Below, one piece after another: positions 34,013-49,200 of a stretch of 64,000 nt of DNA (position 1 is its first letter; the number at the start of each line of letters is the position of its first letter). The notes beneath the pieces were generated by a model. That model was given only the letters and a program-made list of their open reading frames with translations. It ran no database searches and was not told the origin of the DNA. Source of the stretch: Dirofilaria immitis (taxonomy: Eukaryota > Nematoda > Chromadorea > Rhabditida > Onchocercidae); assembly GCA_024305405.1 (NCBI GenBank), contig JAKNDB010000098.1:1-64000 (forward strand), written 5' to 3'. Position numbers and translations under genes: made by a program.

Positions 34013-35814
34013 CAGTGACGTATCAGTCTGAAAAATTGGAACTTATGAGAATAAAATATTTTTATTAAATGTTACATTTTTCATAGCCTGTGATTTCATA
34101 ATTTATGTTATCCTCTTAATTAGCAAACTTTTTTGCGCTATAAAATATGCGTAAAAATTAAGATTGAGTTCGCTTTTATTTTTATTGACATAAAAATACA
34201 ATCGATGAAAATTGTCTTAAATACATTTATATTATTAAGTAATAATTTATTTAATATAAAAAATTTTTGATGGAATATTTTCGATTAAAATACATTTTTA
34301 GATATTTTTCTCTTTTTGGAAAAAATTTGAAAATAAGTCTGAAATAAAAATATTTCACATAAAATAGAATAAATAAAAATCTTTTACACAGTTCTTTTGC
34401 ACTAATTGGAAATTGAATTGAATTCAATATCGATAAAATGAATAATAAGTAAAATTTATTTATGATAAATTTTAAATTCTATACCAAAAAAATTTTTATT
34501 ACATTTTTGTTATTTGAATTTATATGAAACATTTCTTTGTGTATATGAATATTAGTACTAACAAAAAAATAATAGTAATTTTAAAATTAATTGGAACAAA
34601 ATATTATTAAAATTAATACGAGAGTTTTTTCTCTCAGGAATAAGTTCGCAAAATTTTTGTTTGGAATTTAATGAGGAGAGAATAAAACAATGCGGAACGA
34701 AAAGATAGGATAATAAAAATATGTATGAATTTTAAAGTTTTTGCTGAAAAAGAGATTTAAATTCACTGTAAGCAGAAAGAGAGAAAGATGGGAAAAAGAA
34801 AAAATTAAATTTGGAAATCAAAGATTTTTATTGATTATTATTTTAAATTTAAAGTTTTACGAAATTGTTTATGTTTCTTTTTATTCATATTTTTGGCAAA
34901 TTCTCAATTTTTAATCATCATAATATTTTGTAATATGGGACGATGAAATAAAAAAATATTTCAAGCCGAAATGTATGCAAATTTTTGATAAATAACTATA
35001 AATTGATAATGCATTATAAAATTATGTAGTATATCAATTAACACTATACATTAAAATAATACTGCAATACTTAATTTATTTATAAAATCATTGCCATAAA
35101 ATTTTTGTTAAACTAATCATTTCGAATAAAATATAATGAATCGATTTGATAAATAAATGATAACAAAAAGATTGATAAGATATTTCAAAGCTTTAAAAAA
35201 TACGAACTTTTGCATCATTTAAGCTTATTGCATTTCACTTTGTTTTTAACTGATCACAGATGCTTTATTAATAAATATTAGAAAAATTTAATAAAAATAT
35301 AAAAATGGTTAATATTATCATTCATTGATTCACTCACTTATTATATCTCAATTTTATTTTTTGTTTATTATATTGTTATTAATAAAAAATGAAAAAATTA
35401 AGCATAAATGTAAATTTTTTTGTAAATTGAATGAATAATTTATTGTGTTATTAACAGTATAATTAATTATTTACAAAATCGTTCAAATTTTTCAATTATT
35501 TCTACTTTAAAAGCATCTTATATTGTTTTATTTTTCTTTTTTCAGCTTTTTATTTCTCATTATAATCAGAATAACACAAAAGTTTTAATTAAAAAAATTT
35601 ATTACTTCATTGGAAAGTATGAAATTAATTAGTAAATGAATTTTTGAACTATATTGTAGAAACAAATCGAAGATCGATTTCGATTTTCAATTATCATTTG
35701 GTATGAAACAATCACGGAATTGAATTCGGATGGAATGGAGGCAAGATGACGAAGCGGTAAATAATATATTGATTGTTAACTAAATTTAACATTTTGTGAA
35801 AACATTTTGTTTTT
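34013..35814. other. Spacer between inverted arms
   Basis: About 1.8 kb, very AT-rich, without an open frame, transposase motif or repeat that I can recognise. A small GC-richer patch (GGATGGAATGGAGGCAAGAT) lies near 35727. Confidence 0.55.
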
Positions 35815-36581
35815 TTTCATTTCTTTGATTGAAGCATCAAAGATCACTAATTTGCATAATTCGTCTTATCATTGTTAACGGTGTAATTAATGTTTTCATA
35901 AAAAGCGTTATTTTTCAGGCTAAATTCATTGAATTTACCGCATTTTTTTCTTTTTTGTTTCAAAATATCGAAGTAGAAATTTTATTTATAATTTTGCTTC
36001 TCATTCTTAAATTGCAAAGGATTGTTATGCTCATCGATTCAGTGTTGCTTTCAATTTCCTTAGCCATCTGGGAGTAGATTCTGAGATAAATGAAGCATAC
36101 TGATGCATGCATCGTACAAACTACATGACTGCATTTGCAATTCTGCAATCCACTAGTAAGTGAATGATATGTGAGAGATTTTATTGAGCATATAAACGAC
36201 ATGCAATTTCATATTTGAAATTTAACAGACGAAAATTACTATTATTTCTTACAAATAATTTTGACACATTTTCCATCTTTATTGTTCTATGTCGATTTGC
36301 TGAGAAAATAAAACTTCGTCGTCGATCGTTTACTTATATTTGTCATATTTTTGCATCGTATGAATTGCATGCATATTATGTAGTTTGCTACATTGCCACA
36401 ATGTATCTACGATAAATCAGCCTACTTACTATATTCATTGGCCAAGCAATATATAGAACAAATTTTATTATTTAACAAATATTTAATTATTTTGATGAAA
36501 TATTTTGATAAGTTACTTTATTAATAATTTTTAAATTATTAAATTATATTGAATTATGCGATATTGAAAAAATTTAAAAAG
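35815..36581 (-). repeat. Right arm of 770-bp inverted repeat
   Basis: Mirror copy of 33243-34012; paired coordinates sum to about 69824-69827 throughout. Homology ends at the ATATTGAAAAAATTTAAAAAG block on the outer side and at TTTCATTTCTTTGATTG on the inner side. Confidence 0.92.
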
Positions 36582-39249
36582 AAAAAATATCGAAAAGAAT
36601 TTATTTCGATTTATTCAATTAATTAACTGAATAAAATTAAGAATATATGCTGAAAATTTTGCTAAAAATTTTATTTCAAATTTGTTTTCAATATATTTTA
36701 ACGAAACAAAAATTAGTATTTAAATTATTCACTCAAACATTATAAAAATATATTAATGTATATTATTATAATTAGTATTATTATTATTGTTATTATCCAT
36801 AACTCTAATTAATGTTAATTATCAATTATAATAATGACGCGTTATTTACTTAAATATTTATATTATTTAACAGAAACGATATTAAAAGGCGAGAATAAAA
36901 TGTCTTGAGACATGATGGACCGACCTTATTTCGATTCTTATCATTTTCCAATCACCAGATATTAACATTTTCTACTTATGGGTCATTTTCCATTGTTCCA
37001 TTAATATCTTGAATATTCATTCATTTTGTTCATTCACCATTTTCATAATTCAAATACGATTATTATTTCTAACTACTTGTATTTTTTTCGAGATATTATT
37101 TTTCATCAAAAATTATTAAATTTATATATTGAAAAGGAAAAATTGCTAAATGTATCTTTAGATTTTAATTGAATGATAAAATCGTAATCACTTCCTTTCA
37201 ATATACTGATAATATTATCATGTTTAAGGATTGCGTTAATTTCTTTTTGATAATATATAAGACTATTCAATACTCATTTATGCTATCATTCCATTTTTAT
37301 TGTAATATATTTTGTTTCTTTAACTTTCATTTTACAAGCCTTTAATCATTCAATCAACTTTGACCCATAACTAGAATTTCTAACAACTTGATTATGCCTA
37401 ACTTGACTGATTAATTCACAAATAAAAAGTGATATCACTTTGTTTTAAAAAGCCTTTATAAAAATAGGAAAATAATTCTACTATATATTAACATACGATA
37501 TAATAACACTGTTTATCGATAAGAAAATCAAAATTTACTTTCATTTGAATTTTAAGCAAATGTTTTAATAATTTATAATTTCTAAATAGTGATCCACCGC
37601 TAAGAGTTATTAAAAATTATTATAACGAAATAAGTGAAACAAAAAGATTATTTAAAATTTAAAAACATTTCCCAAAATTTTTGAAAATTTATCAAAAATT
37701 TGACAAATAAAATAAACAATATAAAATTCAACGTTTCAAAAATAAATATGGTAAATAACATTAAAACTATAATAACTTATTTTGCTTTTATTTGATTTAA
37801 CAATAACTAATAATTATATCGAATAATAAAATTTTTCTTTTAAATTTAAAAATAAATCCTTAATAAATTCTTATAATGCATAATTTTTTCCCATTAATTT
37901 CCAATTATTCCGATATATATCCCATATGAGGTATAGACGAAATTATTCCTAATATAAGCCTTTTCATATTATAAATCTATTTCTGCTATATTCCTATACA
38001 GTTTATAATTTTAAATTCATTTCAAACAAACAATCATTCTATTTAAATATAAAAAGTATTGAAATGATTAACCATATAAAAATATGCATCAGTAAATTTA
38101 TAGAAGGCTTATACATTTATGATAATCAATATTATTTATATTCATATAAACGATAATTTTCAGAAATTATAATCATTTGTTTTGTATTCTAAAAGTAATT
38201 AAATTAAATAATTTCATACATTCGTATTATATATATTTATTTTAATATATGCAAAAAAATAAAATTTAATATTTTTAATTTTCGCTGCTTTCTTTCCCTT
38301 TCGCTCAGATTATTTATGTTTTAAATAGGAAAAAGGAATAAACTTTTTTGAATATTTGAAACATATATTTTAAATATTAAAAAAATAAGCAAAAACTAAG
38401 TAAATGAAAAAAGACGATATTTTAACAATGAACTTAAAATGATTATATTGCCATCTTTTTAATAAATCATATTTTATATATGTATATGTTTTTAAGGAGA
38501 CGAAAAGGTATGAAATGATTTTAAGTTTTATTTTCAATCAGCAAATATTATTTTTTACATTTTACATTTTTTTAGCACTCTTATTTTAATATTATTATTA
38601 TTATCGCGTATACTTTCAAAAATAAATTTTTATTTAAAAATCATTTTCTAAAATTTATTTATCAGTGCATACGATACAATAAAAATAGTATTAAAATTGC
38701 TATATGAAATGTTCAAAAAGTTTTTCTTGAAACCAATGATTAAATAAGTTAAATTAAACTGATAATTTTAGGAATATTATTGTTGATGCTTTAAGAACAA
38801 TAACTTATCATAGCATATCTTTTCGAAACAAAATTAATCTAGACGGAAATGATAATAAAGCATTTTAAAATTTTGATTAATTTAAAAAAAAAAGGAAGGA
38901 ATAAATTAGTTAAATTCTCTATGAGAATTATATTGGATATTTAAAAATTGCTAAAAGTTTTCCCTATATTCTCAATTTATCTGAATTAGCTTATCGGATG
39001 TATTTGTCTATCACAAACCAATTATTATAGAGATCGTAGAGATCGTACATATCTTTCAGTTCGTTGAAAATTTCGAGTATTTATCACTTCAGACATTTGA
39101 TACATGTATCGCTACTTACTTTGTCAGAGGATAACGACGAATTAGATTATATAAATATATCTGTTGAGATTGAAGTGGTAAAGTGTGTATAAATATTGTA
39201 AACTTTGTTGCATTATCAACTAAACCATTTAAATTTCCAATATTATGGC
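36582..39249. other. Intergenic
   Basis: AT-rich with no supportable exon. A 14-bp palindrome, ATGTCTTGAGACAT, is at 36899-36912. Nothing else seen. Confidence 0.5.
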
Positions 39250-39470
39250 AGGAGAATATTGAAATTATTTGATCATTTGAGCAAATTATTGCTAATTAGT
39301 TAATATTTCAAATTACTTAATTATTTGGATAAATCATTATCAATCAGTTAATATTACAACTTGTTCGATTATTTAAATAAATCATTATCATTTAGTTGTT
39401 ATTATAAGTTATTCCATTATTTGAATGAATTATTATCAGTCAGTTGATATCATAACTGGACTACATAATT
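39250..39470. repeat. Degenerate minisatellite, unit about 48 bp
   Basis: Four imperfect units of the form TTTGAATAAATCATTATCAA followed by TCAGTTAATATTA and a short variable end. It lies about 300 bp upstream of the CREB3-like gene. Confidence 0.6.
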
Positions 39471-39783
39471 ATGGTTCATCTATAATGTTGAAAGTATTCC
39501 GAAATTTGAAAAAATATTGTGAAAGTAAAAACCTGATTTGATTTATATTATATGATTTAAATTAAGCTTCATTGAAATATTCATATTTAATTATTGATTA
39601 TTTTCTTATCTACACATATTTCTATTCATATAATCTATAAAGTAATCAAGTTTACTTTATAACGAAGACTTGATATAACATCTAATTATAAAATATAATT
39701 CGATTATTTTATATTCGTCTAATTAAAGTTAATTATGCATTTCCTCTTTTTGTTTTTTTAAATTTATTTTACAGGCATGGAAA

Positions 39784-40246
39784 ATGGATCATATGCAAGA
39801 AAACAGTTGGTATAATACAAATGGAAACGAAAATTCTAATTATTCGAATAACTTAATCAATGATTATATCTTTTCATCATCAATAATTACTAATAATTTG
39901 TGTCATGATGATTGTTGCTGTTGTGATACTAATGATAATGCTTATTATGAAACACATTATTTGACACAATCTGCTGAAACTCAAACAACACCTGAATATG
40001 TAGATCTTGTTGATGATAATAGTATCATCAAGTTTGATAATATAAATAAGTCATTGGGATCATTGGACGATCAGTTAAATTTGGCTCCAAATATTATTGA
40101 TGTTAAAATTGAATTGAATAACAATTATTCAAATGGTACGCTTTCGATTATTAATAAATAATTCTTTTTTTTCTATACGAAAATTTATACAATAAATTTA
40201 CATGATATATATAAATACAAATATGGATTTTCACGAATAATAAATT

Positions 40247-40286
<40 letters not shown>

Positions 40287-43200
40287 GGGTTATTTACGCA
40301 ATTTTTACGTCATTTTTTTGTTTTTCCACTAAAATTACTATTATTATTTAGTTTGATCTTTTCGTTTAAAATGATTAAATTTAATTTTATTTTTCATTGT
40401 ATCAATACTAATTAGTAACTTTTTTAAGGAATTTATAAATTAATTTTCACTTTTTTTTGATAAAAGTTTATTGTGCTTTTAATTAAATGAAAAACTTCTC
40501 TCTTTCAAAAATTCCTTCAAAATTAATTTCTAAAATATTAAATTTCATTTTATCTTTGATCATTTATTAAATATTGCTATCTGAAAGGGGAGCAAAAATG
40601 ATTAAATTTATTAATTTATAATATTTGAAATATTTTAAAAGGTTTTAAACTATTTATTCAAATGTTTGTCACATTTGAATAAATATTTTTAATTGAATTT
40701 AATTTTTAATTTAATTTAGCGTTGGAAACATTATCTCCGAATAGTTCCAATTCATCATCATCTGAAGTTGAAAATAATGGTATGATATTTCTTTCCTTCG
40801 TTTTCTCTCTTTCTTTTTCAAATTATAAAAATCTAATAATTCGATCATTAATTAAAGATAATTTAAATATTTTCATTGATAAGCAAAAATCTCCATTCTT
40901 AGAAAAGTTCATACCGAGTCGAATTAATATATTTTCTAAAATTCTTTAAAACTTATTGCAAATTCTTTCATTCTTTTTGATTTTTATAAAATTTAATATT
41001 TTTCAGTCATAAAAATCTGTTCATTTTTCTAAATTTTATTAATGATTTGCATTATTTTCTCATCATATTGTATCTTTTGTATTATATTTATCACAAAATT
41101 TAACCTTCAATTTTTATCACCAAGAAATTCTGAAACTAAACTTCATTTGGTTATTTTGATTTATTTGATCTCTCTTGAGCTCTTGTATTAATATATGCAA
41201 CGCTGTAATACTACGTAAAAAACACGTGCGTGTGCAATTACTATAGTGAATTCTTTGCTTAATTATAATTTACTAAATATTAGCATTAGAAAAAAGATCA
41301 AAAAGTGTCAGCAATTCTTTCGAAATTTTTTTAAAATTTCGCTTAATCTTAGTGATATGAATTCAAATTCATTTATAAGAAATGCTTTGATAATATATTT
41401 CATATAAACAATGATATATATATATCATAGTTTACACGAAATATCAAAATTATGATTAATCATTTTTCCAAAATTAGTAATATTTGCTATAAATTATGAA
41501 AATTGCGATTTTATAATATTTGTAAATTTAATTTAAAAAATGAAGATTTTTGGATATTTTATAAAATTTGACATATTTAAATGAAAGTTTCTTTTATAAT
41601 AATATTTCAATTCGATTTGTAGCATTGCTTATTTTATCATTTTATCAATACTTATTTTAATAAAATCAAATTTTTTTCGAAAAATATCTTAGTAATTATG
41701 CGACCATTCAAAAATATACATATTTAAATATGTATGGAACTTATTTTTTCAAAAACATGAAAATCTCTCAAAGTGATATTGTTATTTATTAATTCTTATA
41801 AAATTGATCAATTAAAATGCTTATATATGAATTATTATCTTAATTATTTCAATTTAGATATACGTACGTATAAATAATCATAATTTTCTTTGGATAATAT
41901 TTGACGTATCCATTCAGAAAACTTTATCAGTTGTTAAAATATCAAAAATACATTTCAATAAATGATGATATTCATGTCTACATATTCATGTTGAGAATTT
42001 TTTATTGAAATTTATAGTAATTAATTTATTTTAATTTAGGACAATTTGGTTCAACATTTGCGACTGAACAGTCATTTTTAGACGACGATTATCATCATGC
42101 TGAATTAAGTGCATATGCTAAGAAGCGACGAAAAATGCATGAAATGGCTGTTGATCAAAAACTTATCACTGAACAGGTCATTATTTTCGTTATCAATTAA
42201 TTAGACCTTTATTGATGTTTATACTTATAATGAAATGAAAAAAAAGAAGGAAAAATTTATTTTTAGAAACTATCCTTTTATTATAAATAGGGCGAAAAAA
42301 ACTTTTTAAGCTTTATCAAAATTATAAAATTTGAATATCCAAATGAAGCAAATTTTGATTTAAATAAACAATCACTTGTTTACAACCTAATTTCATCTAA
42401 ATTTTACAGTTTTTTTTCGCTTTACTTCTAATGAAAAGGCGAACAATTCTTCCTAATTAAAGTAATTGAAAATAAACTTTTTTCTTTTTATTTTTATTAA
42501 TATGCTTAAAAACAGAAAGTAATAAAGAAAATTGTTAGTTTATATATATTCTTAGAATTATTTTTAATTTTAATTCCCAGTTATTTATAGTTTTTTCTTC
42601 TAATTTTAATTCTCAAATCTTTTATGATTTCAAAATTATGTGGATTACTTTAGGATCCGAAAAGTTTTGGATTTCTTCATTTATCAGTTGAAGAAAAACG
42701 CGCATTACTTCAGGAAGGATACACATTGCCAACTATGTTACCATTAACGAAATCTGAAGAACAAGCGTTGAAAGTTATTAGGCGAAAAATTAAAAATAAG
42801 GTTTTTGGACAACAAATTTCGTATTTTATACATTTAAATTTTTTTCTTCAAAATTTCCAAATCTTTTTTATTTAATTTTTTTCTTATTTCTATGTTTTAG
42901 ATGAACTTCTGCGATATTTATATTTGGAAATAATTTATTTATCAATTGGTCAATTTTGCCATTATATATTTCATACTTAATTTTTTTGTCGCAATTATCA
43001 ATTAATTAGTTAATTCCATTGAAATTTGTTGACATACCTTAATTTGGAATTGTTAACTTTTTTCTTTAAGTCATTAAATGATTATTTTGTTTTATATTTT
43101 ATTTAATAATTTTGAAAAGCAAAATTTGAATAATTTTGTATTTATAAATGAGTAAAATATATTTAATGCAAAAGTGACAATGCAAAATAAGTTAATAGAT

Positions 43201-44000
43201 AATATTATAATATTAAAAGAAACTCATTGATATTAAAAGAAACTCATTGATATTAAAAAAATTCATTTTTTTGCTCATTTTTGCCAATTCTTTTTAAATT
43301 TCAAATTATATTTCCTATTATTTTAATCCTTTTTATTTTTAATAAAGCAAAAAAATTTTAGCTGTCTGCACAGGAAAGTCGTCGAAAACGAAAGGAATAT
43401 TTGAATGCTCTAGAAACAAAAATTCAATATTATCGTATTGAAAATTCAACATTGAAATTAAAGGTTTTTGGACTTTGAATTTTTCAAGCAATATTTAATG
43501 CAATCTTAAAGTTTTGAATTTCATGACCAATTTTTAGTTTCTGTCCTAAAAGCGAAACGAAGATGAAAACTTTCATCGCTATAAATAATCTAGATATTAA
43601 AAGATAATTTGAAAATTCCCAGAAAATTCAACACTGATTAAATTAGTGATAAAGAAGTAATAACCGGATTTGTCGATAAAATCTAATTGAATTAAATGAA
43701 CTTTAAAGTGATTGATATAATATTGCATCCTGTTATTATGATATATGCAGTAATATACGGAATATAGAAAAAATTATCGGATATATTTTTATGTCAATCA
43801 GATAATTATCCTATTTATATGATTACTGCATTGGTAACGTTGTTAATCAAAAGTACCGCTTATCAAAGTTTTAGGTGAAGGATTTGGAACAGAAAAATCA
43901 AAATCTATCAATAGAATTAAGAAATTTCAAAGCTTCTAATCGTAAAATGGAACATCATTCGATATGTCCAGTACCTAATATTACAACTATTATTAATTAA
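39784..44000 (+). CDS. crh-2: CREB3-like bZIP transcription factor
   Basis: Exons 39784-40135, 40720-40779, 42040-42176, 42654-42800, 43362-43463 and 43875-44000 join in phase to 307 residues. The N-terminal half is Asn/Ser/Asp-rich, as in an activation domain. The CREB3-family block follows: [40 protein letters not shown]. The basic region is [19 protein letters not shown] and then comes a leucine zipper ([19 protein letters not shown]). CREB3 proteins usually continue into a transmembrane helix that holds them in the ER until proteolysis. Here the last exon stops 18 codons after the zipper with no hydrophobic segment. An upstream exon is possible: the frame is open back to the TTTTACAG acceptor at 39774, and an out-of-frame ATG at 39777 would give a 12-codon upstream frame. 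No frameshift. Confidence 0.9.
40250..40283. repeat. (TA)n microsatellite in intron 1
   Basis: About 17 TA dinucleotides in the first intron of the CREB3-like gene. Confidence 0.9.
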
Positions 44001-46235
44001 TTAATTAGTAAAAGTTATCCCTATTTTACTTTTTCTTCTTAATTATTTCGATTTGATAAGATTTATATCAAATTTTGTAAAAAGCATGAAGTTTTCAATA
44101 AAATGATAGTTTAAATTGAATCTTATCAATTATGGCAATAATGTTTTGTCAAAATATCATTCATCAAGTTTTCAATTCCGAATTATTTAAGGTTTAATTC
44201 TTATTAAATAATTAATTTTTTAAAGAAAATTTCAATTTATTTTTTTTTCGTCCATATATATGTCAAATTTAATTTCATTATTTCGCTAATTCAATGTTCT
44301 TTGAAATGTTTGAATGTTTATTGTTAATTTATTAATTTTTTTATTTTAAATTTAATTTTATTCATAAACAGGAGGGATTATGTAATAGATCATAGTTTAT
44401 GTGCACGATCAATTTATTCTTTTGATTGTTTTAATAATAAGTTATTGATAATATTTTAGAATATAATATTGCCTTTTTTGAATGGATATTTAATATTCTT
44501 GATTACTATTACTTAATTCAAATTAAAGTGAAGCGCTTTTTCTTTTATTCGATGTTATATTTTAATTTCAATCTAATGAGACAAAATCCTATATCAATGA
44601 TATTAAATTGTTTTTCGATTTTAATAAGTAATCAAGAATTCTTTCTTAATATTTGTATTATTTATAAATATGAGTAATAAAATAGCTATTCATATTATTG
44701 CTATGTATAAAATTTTGCAATTATTTAAGTTACAAATCATAAACTTCGAATAAAAATTGATAGCATAAATAATGTTCGTAAGATTCTAATTTTAAAGTTT
44801 AAAATTGAATGTAATGCGATTTATAATATTATTGATGCTTTGATTCATGATTTTTCAGTACTGATTAGTTAATTAATTTTATCAAATAAAAAAATTAATG
44901 ACTATTAAATTATACTCAAATGATTCCTCTTTCAATTCCTGACTTTTCACCCAAATTTTCATAGCCAAAAGAAGAAATAATAAACAAAATATAGCATTGA
45001 GATAAATAATATCGCAAAAAAATCAATTAAAATTTTTAAAATTTCAAGAAAAGTAATATGAAATATTATTAATTTCAAAATAATTCATTACCATTTTCAC
45101 TTACAGATTAATGTATTAAAATGAGCAATAGTATTTAATTATGTCTCAAATTTTAGTTAAGTGCAAAAATAATAAATAGTACTATTTACGATACTTGAAA
45201 ATTCGATTAAATTATAAAATTCGAGTTTTTATAATCAATCAAATTAAAATCAAATACATACAATTCGTATTTCATGATTGTTGTTATGCTTAAATAAAAA
45301 AATTTTTATATCCATTATGATATTCTGAAAGGGTAAAATGAAAAAAACGAATAAATGAATTTAAAAAAAAAGAATTAAATACATAAATAATTAAGCAATA
45401 AAACATGTTTTGTGAAACTATTTTATAAAGCTTATCCGACCAATTATAATAAATTGAAGCGGAATAATTAAAACGAAAACCCATAATTCGAAACTTATTT
45501 TAACATAAATTTATAAATACAAGTTTCCTCTAACAATACCAAATTATTATCCATCGAATAACAAATTATTACTTTTATATTCAATTGATAAAAATGATTT
45601 CAGTAAACAAATTTAATTAAACAAAGCAATTACCGATAAAATTAAGTTAAACGAAATCAAACTTAACTATATGAAATTTAAATAAGTTTAATTAAGTATA
45701 AATTAATTTATTATTTTATTTATTTAGCTTCAAATTCCGCATATAAAAAACGAAATTTCCTTCCATTACACGGTAATTTTATTCGAATTATTAAATAATT
45801 AATGTTTGATGAAGAAGAATCGAATTGAATGAAATTGTTCGTCCAATTAAATTAGATAAAATTTTAATTAATTAATTTAAATAAAATTAAAGTTATTTAA
45901 AATATTCTTCTTATCTATTTATCCTTTTTGCTTTCTCATTCCATTTTTTTGACGTATTTTCATTTATCAATTTTTCTGTTTCTTTCCAAAACTAATTTTT
46001 CATTTCAAATATTTATCAGAAATTTGCGAATGTTTATCAATATAACAATGAATGATGAAAGTTAACAATCATTTTGATTAGGCGAGAGAAGAATGAAATA
46101 TATATGATCACTGCTATTCCATTTGTCACAATCGTTCTCACCTGTTTGCTCGGATAATTATTACCTATTGTACCTGAGGTCTATTTATCATTGCATGTAA
46201 TACACATCATAACCAGCTGTATCACTTTTATCGAC
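44001..46235. other. Intergenic
   Basis: 3' flank of the bZIP gene and 5' flank of the cysteine-rich gene. AT-rich with no exon supported. No CREB3-type transmembrane exon was found in the first part. Confidence 0.5.
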
Positions 46236-49200
46236 ATGCTACTTCCGCTTTTATCGTTATTTTTACTTTTTAAGGTATCAATTTTATAATATAAAAAAAG
46301 CAAAATAAAATATTATTTCTTTATTTTTAAATGAATTGATTTCTTAAAGACATCATTGAAAAACTTATCGTAAAATTAATAATTCTTATAAATTTTGCTT
46401 ATAATAGACATCGAAAATATTGTCCAAAATATTGTAGTTATATTGTAAACTCATTTAATTAAAATGCTTTAATTATTAATATTCAAATTCTATTCCTTAA
46501 AATTTATCCATTCTTTTTTGCTAATATTAATTAGCTAAGCTTTTCTTTACTTTTCTTTTTGCTGGTCAAATATAAATTATTCAAATTTTCTTCGCTTTTT
46601 TTGCTACATAATTGAAAAATGCTTGAGAATTTTTAGAAATTTTAAAAACTAAATTTCCTTGCATAAAGAAAAATTAAAATTGACAAGTGATTAGTTTTAA
46701 AAATTCGGAAAATATTTTAGGAAAATTATTGATCGATTGATTGGATGGGGAGAATGCAATACGAAAAGTCTTTCTTACTAATTCATATTCCATATGTTGT
46801 TCTTATCTTTCCTATCATTGATAAAAATAATTTCATGACAAGTTATTATAAAAATTGAGAATCTATAGATCAATTCTGTTAATTTAATTAGAAATATATT
46901 TAACAAAATAGTTTTAAAAGTTTATTTAAGTACTACCTATTCACAAATATAGTACTGAATAGTTGGGAATAAGAATTCTGGAATTATTTACTGAAAATTC
47001 AAAATCAAAGAATAAATCAAAGAATATTTTGATAGGCAAAATCAAAGAATATTTTGATAGGTAAGAATAACATTTAAAATGCTAATTAGAATTTTTCTGC
47101 TAAAAAAATTGTAAATTTTGGATATAACAATGCGACGTTAAATATTTGAAATTAATTAATTAAAATTTGTGATCCAGAGATAATTTTTTTGATAAACGAC
47201 AGCAATCGATTGGAAAATTTTTCTGCTAAACTTTAAAATTTTAACTTTTCAATATATTAATAAAGTATTGAAAAATTAAAAATAATTTTAAGTCTTGAAA
47301 TAATTGCTAGTAAATGGCAAAAATTAATTAAAATATTAACATAATCGAAAATGATTGGGAATAGATATCGGAATGACGCTATTGAAGGTCATATCAATAT
47401 TACATCATTTAGAAATTAAAAACTGGAATTTTTATACTTTCGGATTTGTTTTCGAAATAATTTTCAAAAATGCTTCCTTTTTGAATAAATAATTTTATCT
47501 TTTAATTATCATAAATTTGCAATTTTACTAACACAAAAAGTATTAATGTCCATAATTTGCATTAATTTTTACAGTTCTGGTTATTCTCAGGTGACTAACA
47601 GTAATAATTTGCCATTACCTTTGCTTACCGGATATGGAGTGGACATTTGCCGGTATATGTCTTGTCCATATGGTCAGCAATGCTTAAATGGTATGCTAGA
47701 AGTTCTTTTCTTTTTCCTTAAATTTAAAGCCTTTTAAGTCAATTATTTTTGGTCTTTAAATTTCATCAATAATTTTTTAAATTATCAAATTAAGTATAGA
47801 AAATTAAGCAATGAAAAATTTGATTCGCGTTTCTCGAAAATTAAAATGAATTGATGGAAATAATTCATAATTATATCAATTAATCTTATATCACTTGGTT
47901 AAGCTAATATTTTAATGTTTATGTATTGATATTAATGTACTAATACAAATATATAAATATTAATATGATATGTCTATGTTAAAATATTAATGCATTATTA
48001 TACTAATGAATTCAATATTGATAAAATAATATTACCGTATCAGTATCACTGTGTTGATAAATTAGTGTTAGTATGTTAATATACATATATATTATTTAAG
48101 GTGCATGTTGGAGTACCACACCTCTTTTACTACTACAACAAGAATTCCGATCAATCTTAATCCTTTTCCGATCAGTCAGAATAATTATCCCGGATATATA
48201 AACCCATCATTAATAACAAATCCATGGTATACTGGAATTCGACCGGAATCTGTATTGGATAGAAATAATCTATGTTTGTTTCTTGATTACTTTGTTAAGA
48301 ATTAAATTTAGTCAAATTTGATCATCTAATTAAATCATTTAATATCGCATATAAAATATTCTCAAACTTAAAAAATTTGCCACACAATTACTGATTGATG
48401 AAAGGTAAATATTATTAGTAAATAGCAATAAAAAGAAAAAATTTATATTTTAAAGTGATTTTTTTATTAATTATGGAAATGAAAAATTTTTAAATTGATC
48501 TTGAATTTTTAGATTAGTTTTTGTTTCATTTCGTATTTAATTTTATGATCAACATCCATTATAACCATGATGATTATATTTGAATGATGGTTATATTTCC
48601 TCAAAACTAATCAATATTCTAATTAATCACAAAAATCATAGACTACTATAAGTCCATATTAATTTAATCAAAGATAAACAAAATCGAAAATCTTGAATTT
48701 ATTCAAATATCTATTATTTATTTTTAAAAATGACAATTGCTATTGTTATTATAAATTTTAGTTCCAAATAAAAATAAACATTGCCATGCTTATACAATAA
48801 TATAATTACTCCATTTTATGCGTATATTTATTGTAGTATGTATAAATAAAGCAAATTGCTACAGTGGTCAAACATGTTTATATGGTGGATGTTATCATGG
48901 TACTGGAGCTTATAATTTTGGTAATACTTAAGCTGATAATTATTTTAAAATTGAAAATTTAGAATTATTTATGGCATGAATTCTTGTTTGTTAGTAATTT
49001 ACAGAAAATGAATAATTAATTAATTCTAATGAACATTTACAAATCACATTATCACTATTGTAATTAAATAAACAATCAATTAATTTAATTACTGTCCAGA
49101 TTTAATAATTTAAAATAATAAATTAGGAACACAATCATGTGGCTTAATGGAGAATTGTCCTGCCGGACAAATATGTATCAATGGATTTTGTTTGCCAAGT

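Noticed and set aside
46108..46161. Short frame MITAIPFVTIVLTCLLG as the signal-peptide exon of the Cys-rich gene
   Set aside because: It runs into a stop with no GT donor. The ATG at 46236 has a donor and the correct phase.
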